A DNA stretch of 64,000 nucleotides from a bacterium (GCA_018829445.1 JAHJTV010000073.1:248001-312000); one strand, 5' to 3'; counted from the first letter of the stretch, positions 17,418-26,221 are shown. Notes: generated by a model not told the origin, from the letters alone. Program-made: numbers and translations.

Positions 17418-18284
17418 ATGAAGACGGATAGTATAATCGAGTTTGTATCAAAAGGCTTGTGCAGAGTCGCTTATCCGCCTGTTTGGGGTCGGCAGGATCA
17501 GGGAGTCTCTCCTGGGGGAGCGATTGATATGTTTTCCTATGAGCTGGGAAACATCATGTTGGGGTATTCCTCCCCCGCCCCGGCATTGGAAATCATCATT
17601 CCCCCTGAGCTGAAATTTTCATGCGATTGCTGGTTCATCATACTGGGAGCAGCGTATGAGTCAGTTCGACTGGAAACACCATCCAAACGCCGATCCCATC
17701 AGATCATTGAACATGGAACTGTTTACCGGGCGCAAAAAGGCGCTCGTCTCAAATTCGGAGGAAAAAGATATGGGTTTCGCAGCTATCTGTGCCTTCGTCC
17801 TTCCAGTGAAGTTCAATTGGATCTTACCGGAAGAAAACGAGGCAATTACAGCTCCATTGCAACATGGTCGGAACCTGACAATGTGGTGAGGGTGGTTGAA
17901 GGTCCTGAACACGCTTTTTTGGAGAATCCAGCATATTTTCTGAATGATCCCTGGAGAATCAGTATTGACAGCAATGATATGGGAATGCGTCTAACCTGTT
18001 TGCGAAATATGCCGGTAGTCTTCCTTAATAACATGATTTCGGGTGCTGTCAGTGATGGTACCATCCAACTTTCTCCCGGTGGCCCCATTATCCTCTTGCG
18101 GCATCGTCAGACCATCGGTGGCTATCCCCGGATTTTTAACGTTATCAGTGTTGACATCGATAAACTAGCCCAGTTCATCCCCGGACAGATCATCCGTTTC
18201 AAGAAGGTTTCCATATCCCAGGCAGTGGACTTGCTGCGAGAGAAAAGAGGTGAATTGGAAAAGTTTAAAAAAAGGTATTCTTAA
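17418..18284 (+). CDS. pxpC: 5-oxoprolinase subunit C (KipA-like)
   Basis: PxpC/KipA is the carboxyltransferase-domain-2-like partner of PxpB. The protein shows the family opening GRQDQGVSPGGAIDMFS near residue 24, then NIMLGY and ALEIIIPP. A second landmark is GMRL followed by the region SDGTIQLSPGGPIILL near residue 215 and the TIGGYP motif. It is 288 residues long, a little shorter than many homologues (about 310-330). It completes the pxpBAC operon; no further gene follows for 300 bp. Confidence 0.92.
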   Translation: MKTDSIIEFVSKGLCRVAYPPVWGRQDQGVSPGGAIDMFSYELGNIMLGYSSPAPALEIIIPPELKFSCDCWFIILGAAYESVRLETPSKRRSHQIIEHGTVYRAQKGARLKFGGKRYGFRSYLCLRPSSEVQLDLTGRKRGNYSSIATWSEPDNVVRVVEGPEHAFLENPAYFLNDPWRISIDSNDMGMRLTCLRNMPVVFLNNMISGAVSDGTIQLSPGGPIILLRHRQTIGGYPRIFNVISVDIDKLAQFIPGQIIRFKKVSISQAVDLLREKRGELEKFKKRYS

Positions 18285-18601
18285 TTCTCAACTGAACAAA
18301 ATCTTCATTATGTCAGACAACTATTTGACCAGCGCATGCCGATTTTTAGTCAGATGCTATATACTACCATCCATTCGTTAAATCATTTGAATTGGGTTTC
18401 TGTATTCGTGTATTAATTGGCGGATTCAACGATCACTTTGGCAGGGTAGTGAAAGACTGAATCATTGCAAGTCCAGGTGCGGTACCTCCAGCTTTCACTG
18501 TTGCCGCTTTATGCATGCTGGCAGTAAATGTTATGAAAAAAATCAAAATCAGGTGTGAGTGTAGTTTTGCATCCTGAAATGTGCGTTCTGACGAAGTTTG
18601 T
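18285..18601. other. Intergenic region, 317 bp, nothing recognised
   Basis: This lies between the convergent pxpC and lipoprotein genes. I see no open frame of note, no T-run terminator and no clear hairpin. Confidence 0.4.
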
Positions 18602-19129
18602 TTAATCCGTAAGTCTCCACTTATCTCTGTTTTCTGATTTTTCTAACAGGGCAACATATTCTTTAAGTATCTCTTCATCAAGGACAAAAAAGTCAAATTT
18701 CTGAAGAAATCTTCCTGTCTTGTGTGCCTCTATTATTCCAGCAATACCGAATGGGAAAAAAGTGACTTTGCCTGGATTGATATCAAAAGTGAACGGTTCT
18801 TTCAATTTAATATTTCGAGCTCCCTTATTATTCGCGGAAATTTTACCAATCTCAACGCCAATAACATCAAATGAATCTATTTGGTAGCTACCTGCTTTTA
18901 GCGGTTTACTGATAAAAGATCTTCCATCAACAATCTTGACAATGACATTATCAGTTTTATTAAATTTAAAGCTATATCGATAAACGAATTTTCCGATGGT
19001 TGATCTATCACCAAAGGTTGGCACAATTAACAGTCCTTCATCAGATCCACTAGGTAAAGGTAACTTTGGTGAGCATGATACAACTGTCATTACTAACAAA
19101 CCGATAAATAGAATCCGAATTAATTTCAT
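18602..19129 (-). CDS. Predicted lipoprotein, function unknown
   Basis: A 175-residue protein with a lipoprotein signal: a basic start, a hydrophobic run and a lipobox-like VVSCS with Cys19 as the acylated residue. The mature part is predicted to be mostly beta, with phrases such as KAGSYQIDSFDVIG and PGKVTFFPFGIAG that resemble small surface-exposed carboxypeptidase-regulatory-like domains, but I cannot name a family. The start ATG has GAGGAC upstream. It is followed 133 bp upstream by another envelope gene on the same strand. Function is not known. Confidence 0.65.
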   Translation of the reverse strand: MKLIRILFIGLLVMTVVSCSPKLPLPSGSDEGLLIVPTFGDRSTIGKFVYRYSFKFNKTDNVIVKIVDGRSFISKPLKAGSYQIDSFDVIGVEIGKISANNKGARNIKLKEPFTFDINPGKVTFFPFGIAGIIEAHKTGRFLQKFDFFVLDEEILKEYVALLEKSENRDKWRLTD

Positions 19130-19262
19130 TTGTCCTCTCTGAGAAAATTTTATTAGAATATTTTAGTTATTATATCTTAATATCCCGTTTAAACGAGTTA
19201 TAATAAGTCTTTGACTATTTTTACCCAATAAGAAATCAAGAAACCATGGTAGCAACAAACGG

Positions 19263-19943
19263 TTATATTTTGATGCCTGTTGTTAAAGACAAAATTGCCC
19301 CGCCAATATTGACTTCAAAGTCATAGGTATATGCAGTAGTATGAAAATATTGCGTTTTATTTAAGTAAAGCAATTCTAGTCCTATGAAGGTATTTTCAAA
19401 TATTTTTTTTGCTCCAACACCTAATGAAAAACCTACATTAAAATCACCATCTGTCTTAAAATAACAGTTATTCCAATCCATTGAAGAGTTAAAAAGCCCT
19501 ACCCCAACATTCCAATAAATATCAATGCTGGAATCATCGGGGTCAGGATCGTTATATGTTTTTGTCTCAAAGTCGTAATATTTTTCATTTTTTGGAAAAA
19601 AAGAATCTTGATACATTAATAATAACACATCGTTTTTTATTGAAACGGTATATAATAATGCAGAACTCTTCTCTATTTCCAGGTGTTGCGCGTACTGCTC
19701 ATAATGCATAAACGCAATTCTTATGTTTCCTAATAGTGAATAGATTTGATATGGAGTACCAGAATTCTCCAAGGGCTTTTCATCTTCTGCACCAACATCA
19801 ATCGAACCTGAATAAAATGTCAACAAGCCCCCTGTGAATCCAAATTCATCAGCAATAGCCGGGCTGAGGGTGAGCCATATGGCCCCAAAAGACAATAGTA
19901 TTACTCTAATTTTCAATGAAATACTGCTGATTCTTTTCTCCAT
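19263..19943 (-). CDS. Predicted outer-membrane beta-barrel-like protein, function unknown
   Basis: A 226-residue protein with an N-terminal signal peptide (hydrophobic residues about 10-30, cut near SPAIA) and alternating aromatic and polar residues in the rest, as in small outer-membrane barrels. The C-terminal strands (VGFSLGVGAKKIF, FIGLELLYL, GGAILSLTTGIKI) end near a hydrophobic residue, although not the classical terminal Phe. It resembles OmpA-like or OmpW-like small barrels in layout only. Neighbour to the lipoprotein on the same strand. No specific function can be assigned. Confidence 0.6.
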   Translation of the reverse strand: MEKRISSISLKIRVILLSFGAIWLTLSPAIADEFGFTGGLLTFYSGSIDVGAEDEKPLENSGTPYQIYSLLGNIRIAFMHYEQYAQHLEIEKSSALLYTVSIKNDVLLLMYQDSFFPKNEKYYDFETKTYNDPDPDDSSIDIYWNVGVGLFNSSMDWNNCYFKTDGDFNVGFSLGVGAKKIFENTFIGLELLYLNKTQYFHTTAYTYDFEVNIGGAILSLTTGIKI

Positions 19944-20149
19944 TATAAAAATCCCTTTTTTCTAAATTAGATAAACATTTGTGCCAGTTAGCATCAATCT
20001 TATGGATTTATCCACTGGCTGGAAATGAGAAAATCGATGCCGTCGGGTCCCAAATCCTCACCCCTTCAGCAACCAAAAGAAACGTTACGCCAGGCAGATT
20101 TAACAGTGAACATTATCCGCAGAATTCGATTTGAGCATCTGCCGATAGC

Positions 20150-20440
20150 AATTCACTATATTAACCCTATATTTATTTTTACTCCGGGTCGATATTATGG
20201 AACAGTAGATCTTTTTGGGAGACTATACATTAAACGGGGCAGGTATTGTCAATTAAAAAAATAGTGCTTTGTAATGAATGGACAGGCCAAAGCGGTCAAT
20301 AATACATATTTTACAAACATTTACGTTGACAAGGTTCAAAAATCTTTGGTGGTGAATGGACATCATACGATATTGATTTATTCCTTTCATAGACGATCAC
20401 TATTAATAATGTTTCAACAAGGGGACATTCTATCGTTTCC
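20150..20440 (+). repeat. Diverged direct repeat, left copy
   Basis: This AT-rich segment aligns along its length with 21905-22195 at a constant offset near 1,761 bp. Shared blocks include GATCTTTTTGGG with ACTATA, a TTTGTAATGAA block, TTGACA followed by GGTT, and GAATGGACATC. Copies flank the insertion sequence at some distance on each side. Nothing coding is convincing inside it. Confidence 0.65.
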
Positions 20441-20775
20441 CTGTAAAGAAAAAAGAGAAGAAAATTTAACTCAATAAAAACAAATAAAAGCGTTATACCC
20501 TCACCTTTGGACGCACTAAACCCTTTGGGATTTTGAGGTTGTTGGCATTATCTCATCTTTTAGCAAACATCACTTCTTATCGTTATCAGTATCCGATATA
20601 GCCCCTAATGGAGCTCATCCATCATTCCTTATTCAAATAATGAAGTTCAATGAGAGGCCCTGTATTGTCGCGCCACGATGTATTCTAGATCATCTACGTT
20701 GTTGATCGGGTTCTCTCGCCAACCAGATTATTCTGCGTCTGGATTTAGTCCTTAAATATGAGGGATCAAAGAGAT

Positions 20776-20807
20776 TCTGATTATTTACTATTGACAGCCT
20801 CTTGTAG
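20776..20807 (+). repeat. Left terminal inverted repeat of the IS
   Basis: It starts TCTGATTATTTAC and shares 27 of 32 positions with the reverse complement of 21776-21807. An ideal TTGACA -35 sequence (20791-20796) lies inside it. Confidence 0.85.
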
Positions 20808-20851
20808 AGTACAGTTGTCCACTATATAGATATATTCTACAGGAGGTCATC

Positions 20852-21802
20852 ATGGCTCAAAACAAGGTTCAATTTCAAGACGGCATTAGCCTTCCCGAAT
20901 TTATGGTAAAATATGGGACTGATGAACAATGTGAAAAAGCACTTTTCAATACTAAGTGGCCGTATGGCTTTAAGTGTGAATGCTGCGAACACGATTCGTT
21001 CTGTTACATAAAGTCAAGGCAGACCTTTCAGTGCACACGTTGTAAATATCAGACTTCAGTAAAAATCAATACGATTTTTCATTCATCAAAGGTCCCATTA
21101 TCCAAATGGTTCTTGGCAATCTATTTAATAAGCCAAAACAAGAATGGAATAGCTGCCCTTTCCTTGAAACGACAAATTGGTGTTTCTTATAAAACCGCTT
21201 GGAGTATGAAACATAAACTGATGCAAGCAATGTCCGAGAAAGATGCGAAACGAAAACTGTTTGGGCTCGTTACCATCGATGACGCATATTTGGGCGGTCA
21301 ACAACATGGCGGTAAACGAGGTAGAGGCTCTGAGGTTAAGCAGCCTTTTGTCGCAGCAATCAGCTTAACCAGCAAAGAGCGGCCGCTCTACGCAAAATTT
21401 ACCCCGGTAGAGTCATTCACATCCGTCAATATCGGTAGCTGGGCTGAACAGCATCTATATCCAAGTAGTGTTGTCGCGACTGATGGATTTGCCAGCTTCA
21501 ATATAATTTCAAAGATCAATGAGCATAATCATGTTAAAGTCCCCATGCAACCAGATCGAAAGACAGGGGAAATTCCTTTCTTTCATTGGTTGAACACAAT
21601 CCTTGGTAATGTTAAAAACGCAATCGCCGGTACCTATCGCTCTAGTCGTAAAGGATATGGAGAGCGATATTTGTCCGAATTCCAGTATCGTTTTAATCGG
21701 CGCTTTTATTTGCGGTCTCTTTTTATCAGTTTAATCTATACAGCCTCGTATTCACCTCCTTTACCTTGGAGACTGCTACAAAGGGCTGTGGATTGTAAAT
21801 AA
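20852..21802 (+). CDS. IS1595-family transposase (ISXO2-like DDE domain)
   Basis: The 316-residue transposase has an N-terminal zinc ribbon (CECCEHD ... CTRCKYQ, residues about 47-72), then an ISXO2-like catalytic domain. Acidic residues of the catalytic core are visible in TIDDAYLGG, VATDGFASF and YLSEFQYRFNRR, the last being a hallmark of the ISPna2/ISSod11-like branch. The region between (GISLKRQIG-like, SYKTAWSMKHKLMQAM) is also typical. It appears complete, with a strong AGGAGG ribosome site nine bases before the ATG, so it may still be active. The stop codon lies in the right inverted repeat. Confidence 0.95.
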   Translation: MAQNKVQFQDGISLPEFMVKYGTDEQCEKALFNTKWPYGFKCECCEHDSFCYIKSRQTFQCTRCKYQTSVKINTIFHSSKVPLSKWFLAIYLISQNKNGIAALSLKRQIGVSYKTAWSMKHKLMQAMSEKDAKRKLFGLVTIDDAYLGGQQHGGKRGRGSEVKQPFVAAISLTSKERPLYAKFTPVESFTSVNIGSWAEQHLYPSSVVATDGFASFNIISKINEHNHVKVPMQPDRKTGEIPFFHWLNTILGNVKNAIAGTYRSSRKGYGERYLSEFQYRFNRRFYLRSLFISLIYTASYSPPLPWRLLQRAVDCK

Positions 21803-21807
21803 TCAGA
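21776..21807 (-). repeat. Right terminal inverted repeat of the IS
   Basis: Ends GTAAATAATCAGA and pairs with the left end at 27 of 32 positions; it contains the last 9 codons of the transposase including its stop. Confidence 0.85.
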
Positions 21808-21904
21808 TGAATTTAATTTCAAACCCAAGAACATACGACAAGAATGCTCCCGGGCTTATGGTGTCCTCAGGTTAGACAATTTTGGCCCTTTTAATCGTAT
21901 AATG

Positions 21905-22195
21905 TCTATATTCAATATAGTGCCCAAATCGTGATTTTTATAATTTCCGATTGATTTTATGAAGCAATAGATCTTTTTGGGGACTATATATCAAACAGAA
22001 CTGATATTATCAATTATTAAATCTTTGATTTGTAATGAAGTGACAAGTACAAATGTTAAATAAGCCATAATTTTCATATATATACATTGACAGGTTTTGA
22101 TATTTTTATGTAATGAATGGACATCGTGGATACTAATTTAATCTTTTCTTAAGCGATCATTTCTATTAGATGTTCCCAAAAGCAGGGGTTACGAC
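21905..22195 (+). repeat. Diverged direct repeat, right copy
   Basis: Matches 20150-20440 with scattered substitutions and small gaps. The repeat lies about 100 bp beyond the right end of the IS, whereas the left copy ends about 340 bp before its left end, so the pair is not the target duplication of the IS. It lies upstream of the response regulator gene. Confidence 0.65.
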
Positions 22196-22238
22196 AGAGT
22201 GGGGTTAATTCTCGGACAGAACTAACTCAAAGGCGGCC

Positions 22239-22259
22239 AATGTAGGGTCGCCCTATATT
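22239..22259. repeat. Short hairpin upstream of the response regulator
   Basis: AATGTAGGG and CCCTATATT pair at eight of nine positions around TCG. It resembles the TAGGGCG-type repeats at 3634-3696 and 35901-35937 in sequence flavour, but the match is short. It may act as a terminator or attenuator 77 bp before the gene. Confidence 0.4.
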
Positions 22260-22335
22260 GGGTCTGATTATATTAGGGCTTATATGAAGATTGTAGCTGG
22301 TTTCTGCTGAACAAAACTTTAACACAATAGACGCT

Positions 22336-23472
22336 ATGCCAAAGGAAGACCCGATCAAAAGTATAAATGTTCTCATAGTGGATGATGAACCTGATATCCA
22401 TAAGATGTTTCTGATCATTCTCAGAAATTTCCGTTATTGTGACAAAAAGATCAATTTTTTGAGTGCATTCAGCAAGAATGAGGCAATAAAAATAATCCAA
22501 CAAAATAGTATTGCAGTGATTTTTTTGGATGTCATCATGGAAGAAAACAACTCCGGATTGGTTTTGGTTGATACCATCAGGAATAAAATAAAAAACAGGG
22601 ACGTGAGAATCATCCTTGTTACGGGCCACCCTGGAGCTGTCCCCCAGCTGGAAGTGGTTGTTAATTATGAAATTGATGGATACCTGGAAAAAGGAGATTT
22701 TGATGCCCAAAAGCTTTTTGTTGCTTTAACGATTGCTTTAAGAGGTTATGAAAGGATTGCGGAAATCAAAGACAATTACGAAAGACTGCGGTTATTACGA
22801 CAATTTTCAAGACAGCATACACGCTTTGAAGGGATCAAACATTTAACCAATGTGGTTTACAATTACCTGACTAAAGTTAATTGCATTGATAAAGTAGCGA
22901 TCTTCGAAAATCAAAAACTCTTCCTCTGCAATGGTAACGAACAGGAGTTTAATGATGTTTTTAAAGAGTGGATGAAACGCGGAAAAGATAAGGAAGTTCT
23001 CGATAATTATGCCTTTCTTAAAATAAGAGAACTTGAAAACTACCAGCTGATTATTAAATCAGCGGCTTCACACCAGGAGGCCAATAGGCTGTATTCACTA
23101 AACCTGGTTGATCAAGCCCTGGCTGTGAGGGAAGGAATCATCAATGTTGTGAAAAATGACAAATTGCTATTGGATCTGTATTTTATATCAACCAACCAAA
23201 GCAGTATTCTTTATTTGGAAGCAACAGGGAGAGGCACAGTGCTGCATTTCTTAGATAGGGAACCTGAAAAACTTGGTCAGCATTTTAAAACGATCAATCT
23301 CTTTTTTGATAATAATACCCTGTTACAGATCAGCCGGTCAATTTTGATTAATGTGAGTCAAATCAAAACCGTAAAAAAGACATCCTCCAGAAGTGTTATG
23401 ATTACCCTATCAAATGATCAGATGTTCAGCGTTGCCAGAAGCCATATCGAGAAAGCTCAAAGGCTTATATAA
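22336..23472 (+). CDS. Response regulator with receiver, middle sensory domain and LytTR DNA-binding domain
   Basis: A 378-residue regulator. Residues 10-130 form a receiver domain (IVDDEPD at 14-20, phospho-acceptor Asp65 in IFLDV, Lys119 in GYLEKG). Residues about 150-275 resemble the DUF3369-type domain found after receivers in some regulators (helical, with a conserved RQFSRQHTR start). The C-terminal 95 residues (283-378) match a LytTR DNA-binding domain: ILYLEATGRGT, then QISRSILINVSQIKTV and a final VARSHIEKAQRL. This combination is uncommon. It has no kinase next door; the nearest is the hybrid kinase 5 kb downstream. Start ATG has no clear ribosome site. Confidence 0.8.
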   Translation: MPKEDPIKSINVLIVDDEPDIHKMFLIILRNFRYCDKKINFLSAFSKNEAIKIIQQNSIAVIFLDVIMEENNSGLVLVDTIRNKIKNRDVRIILVTGHPGAVPQLEVVVNYEIDGYLEKGDFDAQKLFVALTIALRGYERIAEIKDNYERLRLLRQFSRQHTRFEGIKHLTNVVYNYLTKVNCIDKVAIFENQKLFLCNGNEQEFNDVFKEWMKRGKDKEVLDNYAFLKIRELENYQLIIKSAASHQEANRLYSLNLVDQALAVREGIINVVKNDKLLLDLYFISTNQSSILYLEATGRGTVLHFLDREPEKLGQHFKTINLFFDNNTLLQISRSILINVSQIKTVKKTSSRSVMITLSNDQMFSVARSHIEKAQRLI

Positions 23473-23577
23473 TTGAAGCACAATCCTTAACTCTGAAATA
23501 GCAGGCATGATTTAACTTTGATTTAGAACCAAATATTATTCGTTCCGTTGAAAGGTATGCAGCTTAACGTCAGGATC

Positions 23578-25275
23578 TTACATCTTGCCGTGGCGAAGGA
23601 TAGACCAGAGAAGCCAGAACCCCATAATGCCGGCGATGACGAATCCGCTGAGACCGATGATCGGGATGTTGTGCCATTTTGGAGGAACACCTGAAAGAAC
23701 AATAAGGGAGGACCCGATAATAAGGGCTGCCAGCACAATGGCAAACACAATCCGGTTGCTGACTTTGTCGTGAGTGGCAAGCATGGGGGTCAGACCGTGA
23801 TGCTCAAATTCAATTTTGAATTTGCCCTCTTTGGCCTGGTTTAGAATCTCCTGTAGCTCTCCAGGAAGGCTCTTAAGAAGATGGACATATTCAGAACCGG
23901 AATGAATAAAATCTGTGGCTATTCGCACAGGATTATTCATGCTTTGCTGCACCCGCTTGATAAATGGTCTCATATGCTCGGGGAGATCAAAATCCGGATC
24001 GAGCTCTTTTCCCAGTATTTCCGCCGTACTGAGAGCTTTTATCATCAAAAACAGGTCGGGTTTGAAACAAAGCCCGTGTTTGGAGAGGATACCTATCAGT
24101 TGTTGCAACATTTTGGCAATATTCAGCTCTTTTAGGGGTCGATAGAGATGCTGATCAATCAGCACGGAGAGGTCTTTTCCAAATTGGATTTTATCCGGCT
24201 TTTTATCATAGGTGGTGTGTTTTAACAGGCTTACTGTGGCATTCTTGACATCACCGCTAAAGATCTGCAATGTCAGATTGGTGAAATTTTCACGTTCCTC
24301 CTGATTCACCCGCCCCATCATCCCAAAATCAAGATAACAGATTGTGTTTTCGGGTAATATAAAGACATTGCCGTGGTGGGGATCACCATGGAAAAACCCT
24401 TCGACAAATATCTGTTTCATGATCAGATCAGCCGCTCTCTTTACAATGACTTTGAGATCATAGCCCTTTTGCTCCAGCAATGCTTTTTCAGAAATCTTAA
24501 TGCCATCGATGAATTCCATGGTAATAACGTGTTCACAGGTCAACTCTCGATAAACTTTGGGAACATAAATGGTTTGATCGTTTTTGAATTGGCGGGCGAA
24601 GCGTTCAATATGAGCAGCCTCAATCAGGTAATCGATCTCTTTGGCCAGGCTGTTCGCGAACTCCTTGACAATCCGGGTGGGACGGTGGAGCTCAAATTCC
24701 TTGACGTTTCGTTCCAAAAAAGATGCCAGACGCTGAATTATTTCGAGATCGGTCTTGATTATTTTCCGAATATCCGGTCTCTGGATTTTTACGGCTACAA
24801 TTTCTCCACCCTTCAGCTGTGCCTTATGCACCTGACCAATCGAAGCGCCAGCCAGAGGTTTTTCTTCAAAGTGAAGGAACAATTCCTCCGGAGGTTTTCC
24901 GAATTCAGTCTGAAAAGTCTTAATAATAGTATCGAAAGATGCGGGAGGTATCTGATCCTGGAGTTTTAATAATTCGTCATGATATTCTCCCGGAAGCAGG
25001 TCGGAACGGGTTGACAGCAGCTGCCCAAGTTTTATATAGGTTGGTCCCAGTTCTTCGAACGCCATCCTGATCCGTTTGGCCCGGCTCATCTTTTTTACAC
25101 GTCTGGTGGGCTTGCGAAAGAATACGTGGATTCCGGCTTCAAGATAATGATCCAATTTCAGCATGTGGATCACATCTCCAAAACCGTACTTAAAAAGAAC
25201 AAAGAAGATATGGCGATATCGGTTGAATTGCCGGTATGCCCGCCCGAAAATATTCAGGTTTTTAACGCTGAGCAC
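23578..25275 (-). CDS. ABC1/UbiB/ADCK-family atypical kinase
   Basis: A 565-residue UbiB-type protein, associated in bacteria with quinone biosynthesis or membrane lipid handling. Landmarks are the KxGQ motif in YIKLGQLLSTRSDL near residue 81-94, the Ala-rich nucleotide loop LAGASIGQVHKAQL, VAVKIQRP with the catalytic lysine, and FFHGDPHHGN followed by YLDFGMMG (metal-binding DFG). Two hydrophobic helices lie at the C-terminus, as in membrane-anchored UbiB. The GTG start shares a base with the stop of the phasin-like gene, so the two are translationally coupled. The ubiquinone link is inference from the family. Confidence 0.9.
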   Translation of the reverse strand: MLSVKNLNIFGRAYRQFNRYRHIFFVLFKYGFGDVIHMLKLDHYLEAGIHVFFRKPTRRVKKMSRAKRIRMAFEELGPTYIKLGQLLSTRSDLLPGEYHDELLKLQDQIPPASFDTIIKTFQTEFGKPPEELFLHFEEKPLAGASIGQVHKAQLKGGEIVAVKIQRPDIRKIIKTDLEIIQRLASFLERNVKEFELHRPTRIVKEFANSLAKEIDYLIEAAHIERFARQFKNDQTIYVPKVYRELTCEHVITMEFIDGIKISEKALLEQKGYDLKVIVKRAADLIMKQIFVEGFFHGDPHHGNVFILPENTICYLDFGMMGRVNQEERENFTNLTLQIFSGDVKNATVSLLKHTTYDKKPDKIQFGKDLSVLIDQHLYRPLKELNIAKMLQQLIGILSKHGLCFKPDLFLMIKALSTAEILGKELDPDFDLPEHMRPFIKRVQQSMNNPVRIATDFIHSGSEYVHLLKSLPGELQEILNQAKEGKFKIEFEHHGLTPMLATHDKVSNRIVFAIVLAALIIGSSLIVLSGVPPKWHNIPIIGLSGFVIAGIMGFWLLWSILRHGKM

Positions 25276-25586
25276 TAAGCCTTCTCCCCTTTTTGTTTCA
25301 TAGCCTGTTTCATCTTTTTTAACTCTTCTTTGATTTCTGAAAGTTCATCTCGAGTAGCAAGATTCATCTTTTTTAATGTATCATTTATAATGATTTTAAT
25401 CTGCTCCTCGACTTTCTGTGATGACTCTTCCGACTTTTTCAGAAGTTCCTCAAAAAACTCCTTGCTTTCCTTTCCCGATAGTTTGCCCTTTTCGATAATC
25501 TCATTGGCCAGTTCTTCAACCTTATCTTTCGTTAGAAAAGCAAGCCCGACACTCATCAGCATTGTCCTTTTTATAAGATCAAACAT
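25275..25586 (-). CDS. Phasin-like small helical protein
   Basis: A 103-residue, charged, mostly helical protein beginning MFDLIKRTMLMSVGLAFLTKD, then a long Glu/Lys-rich coiled coil, which resembles the PhaF/PhaI-type phasin and PHA-regulator family. Start chosen at 25586, where a GGGGGG-rich ribosome site lies just upstream; a longer frame to 25625 has none. Its TAG stop overlaps the GTG of the UbiB-like gene by one base, so the two are coupled. UbiB-like genes preceded by such coiled-coil partners recur in bacteria, which supports a shared membrane or granule role, but no biochemical function can be read. Confidence 0.7.
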   Translation of the reverse strand: MFDLIKRTMLMSVGLAFLTKDKVEELANEIIEKGKLSGKESKEFFEELLKKSEESSQKVEEQIKIIINDTLKKMNLATRDELSEIKEELKKMKQAMKQKGEKA

Positions 25587-25846
25587 TTCCCCCCCCCATT
25601 TTATGAAGCTATCGTTATATTCCATCAGCCAACCACGGTATTACCAGGAAATCTCTCTCTATTACCGGATGAAGTCCGACAATTTTCCCGCTGATATTCC
25701 CAGTCATCGGTTTAGGTGGTTATGTCTATAATAAATAAAAGGGATTATGTTTTCAAGAAAATAACACTTTGCAGATCGGAAATAACGGATCTCCGAATCT
25801 CCTGTCATACACTTTTATCTATAAAAGTAAATATTGGTGGATGGTG

Positions 25847-26221
25847 CTAGTCATCGGAGAAAAGAACCGGCGCCAATTTGAAATCATCAGCATCACTGGT
25901 GATGGTTTCAAATTCAGTTGTTGCAGAGTAGTCATCGATTTCAGCGTAAGCAGTTGCCCGTTTTAACAGGTTGTCGACTAATTTGTTAATTTCCATTTCG
26001 GTTTTTCGTCGGCCGAAAACACGTCCCCAGATGGAGGTTGTCGTAACCGTACCGTCTTTATTGATAACCGGTTTAAGGTTCTCCTGCAGCATCCAACTGG
26101 TGGACCCAAGAGTCTGATCCAAACGCGATCTTTGCAGCTTCGGATTCTTCATATTCCTGCACTTGATTGTCAGGAATACCTTTCTTTTCTGTTTAATGGG
26201 GATCGGGGTCAGGTCTTTCAT
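25847..26221 (-). CDS. Hypothetical protein starting inside a RAYT repeat
   Basis: The frame from the ATG at 26221 reads 124 codons. Its first codons (MKDLTPIP) are encoded by the repeat that ends the transposase gene, and its ATG overlaps the transposase stop as ATGA. No ribosome site supports that start; an internal Met at 26152 gives a shorter protein of about 101 residues. The rest contains no recognised domain; the C-terminus is acidic. It may be an older gene whose 5' end was replaced by the insertion of the transposase unit. Whether it is expressed is unclear. Confidence 0.35.
   Translation of the reverse strand: MKDLTPIPIKQKRKVFLTIKCRNMKNPKLQRSRLDQTLGSTSWMLQENLKPVINKDGTVTTTSIWGRVFGRRKTEMEINKLVDNLLKRATAYAEIDDYSATTEFETITSDADDFKLAPVLFSDD

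Larger units (their letters stand above)
20776..21807 (+). mobile_element. IS1595-family insertion sequence, 1,032 bp
   Basis: A single transposase gene is bounded by 32-bp imperfect inverted repeats (27 of 32 matches): left 20776-20807 beginning TCTGATTATTTAC, right 21776-21807 ending GTAAATAATCAGA. The right repeat overlaps the end of the transposase gene, including its stop codon. IS1595 elements usually make 8-bp target duplications; the flanks (aaagagat on the left, tgaattta on the right) do not match, so the duplication has been lost or the end point is slightly off. Size and gene content fit the ISPna2/ISSod11-like group. Confidence 0.85.

Noticed and set aside
20025-20477. Two short open frames in the left direct repeat
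   Set aside because: They are not conserved in the right copy of the repeat, which is broken by stops, so they are unlikely to be genes.
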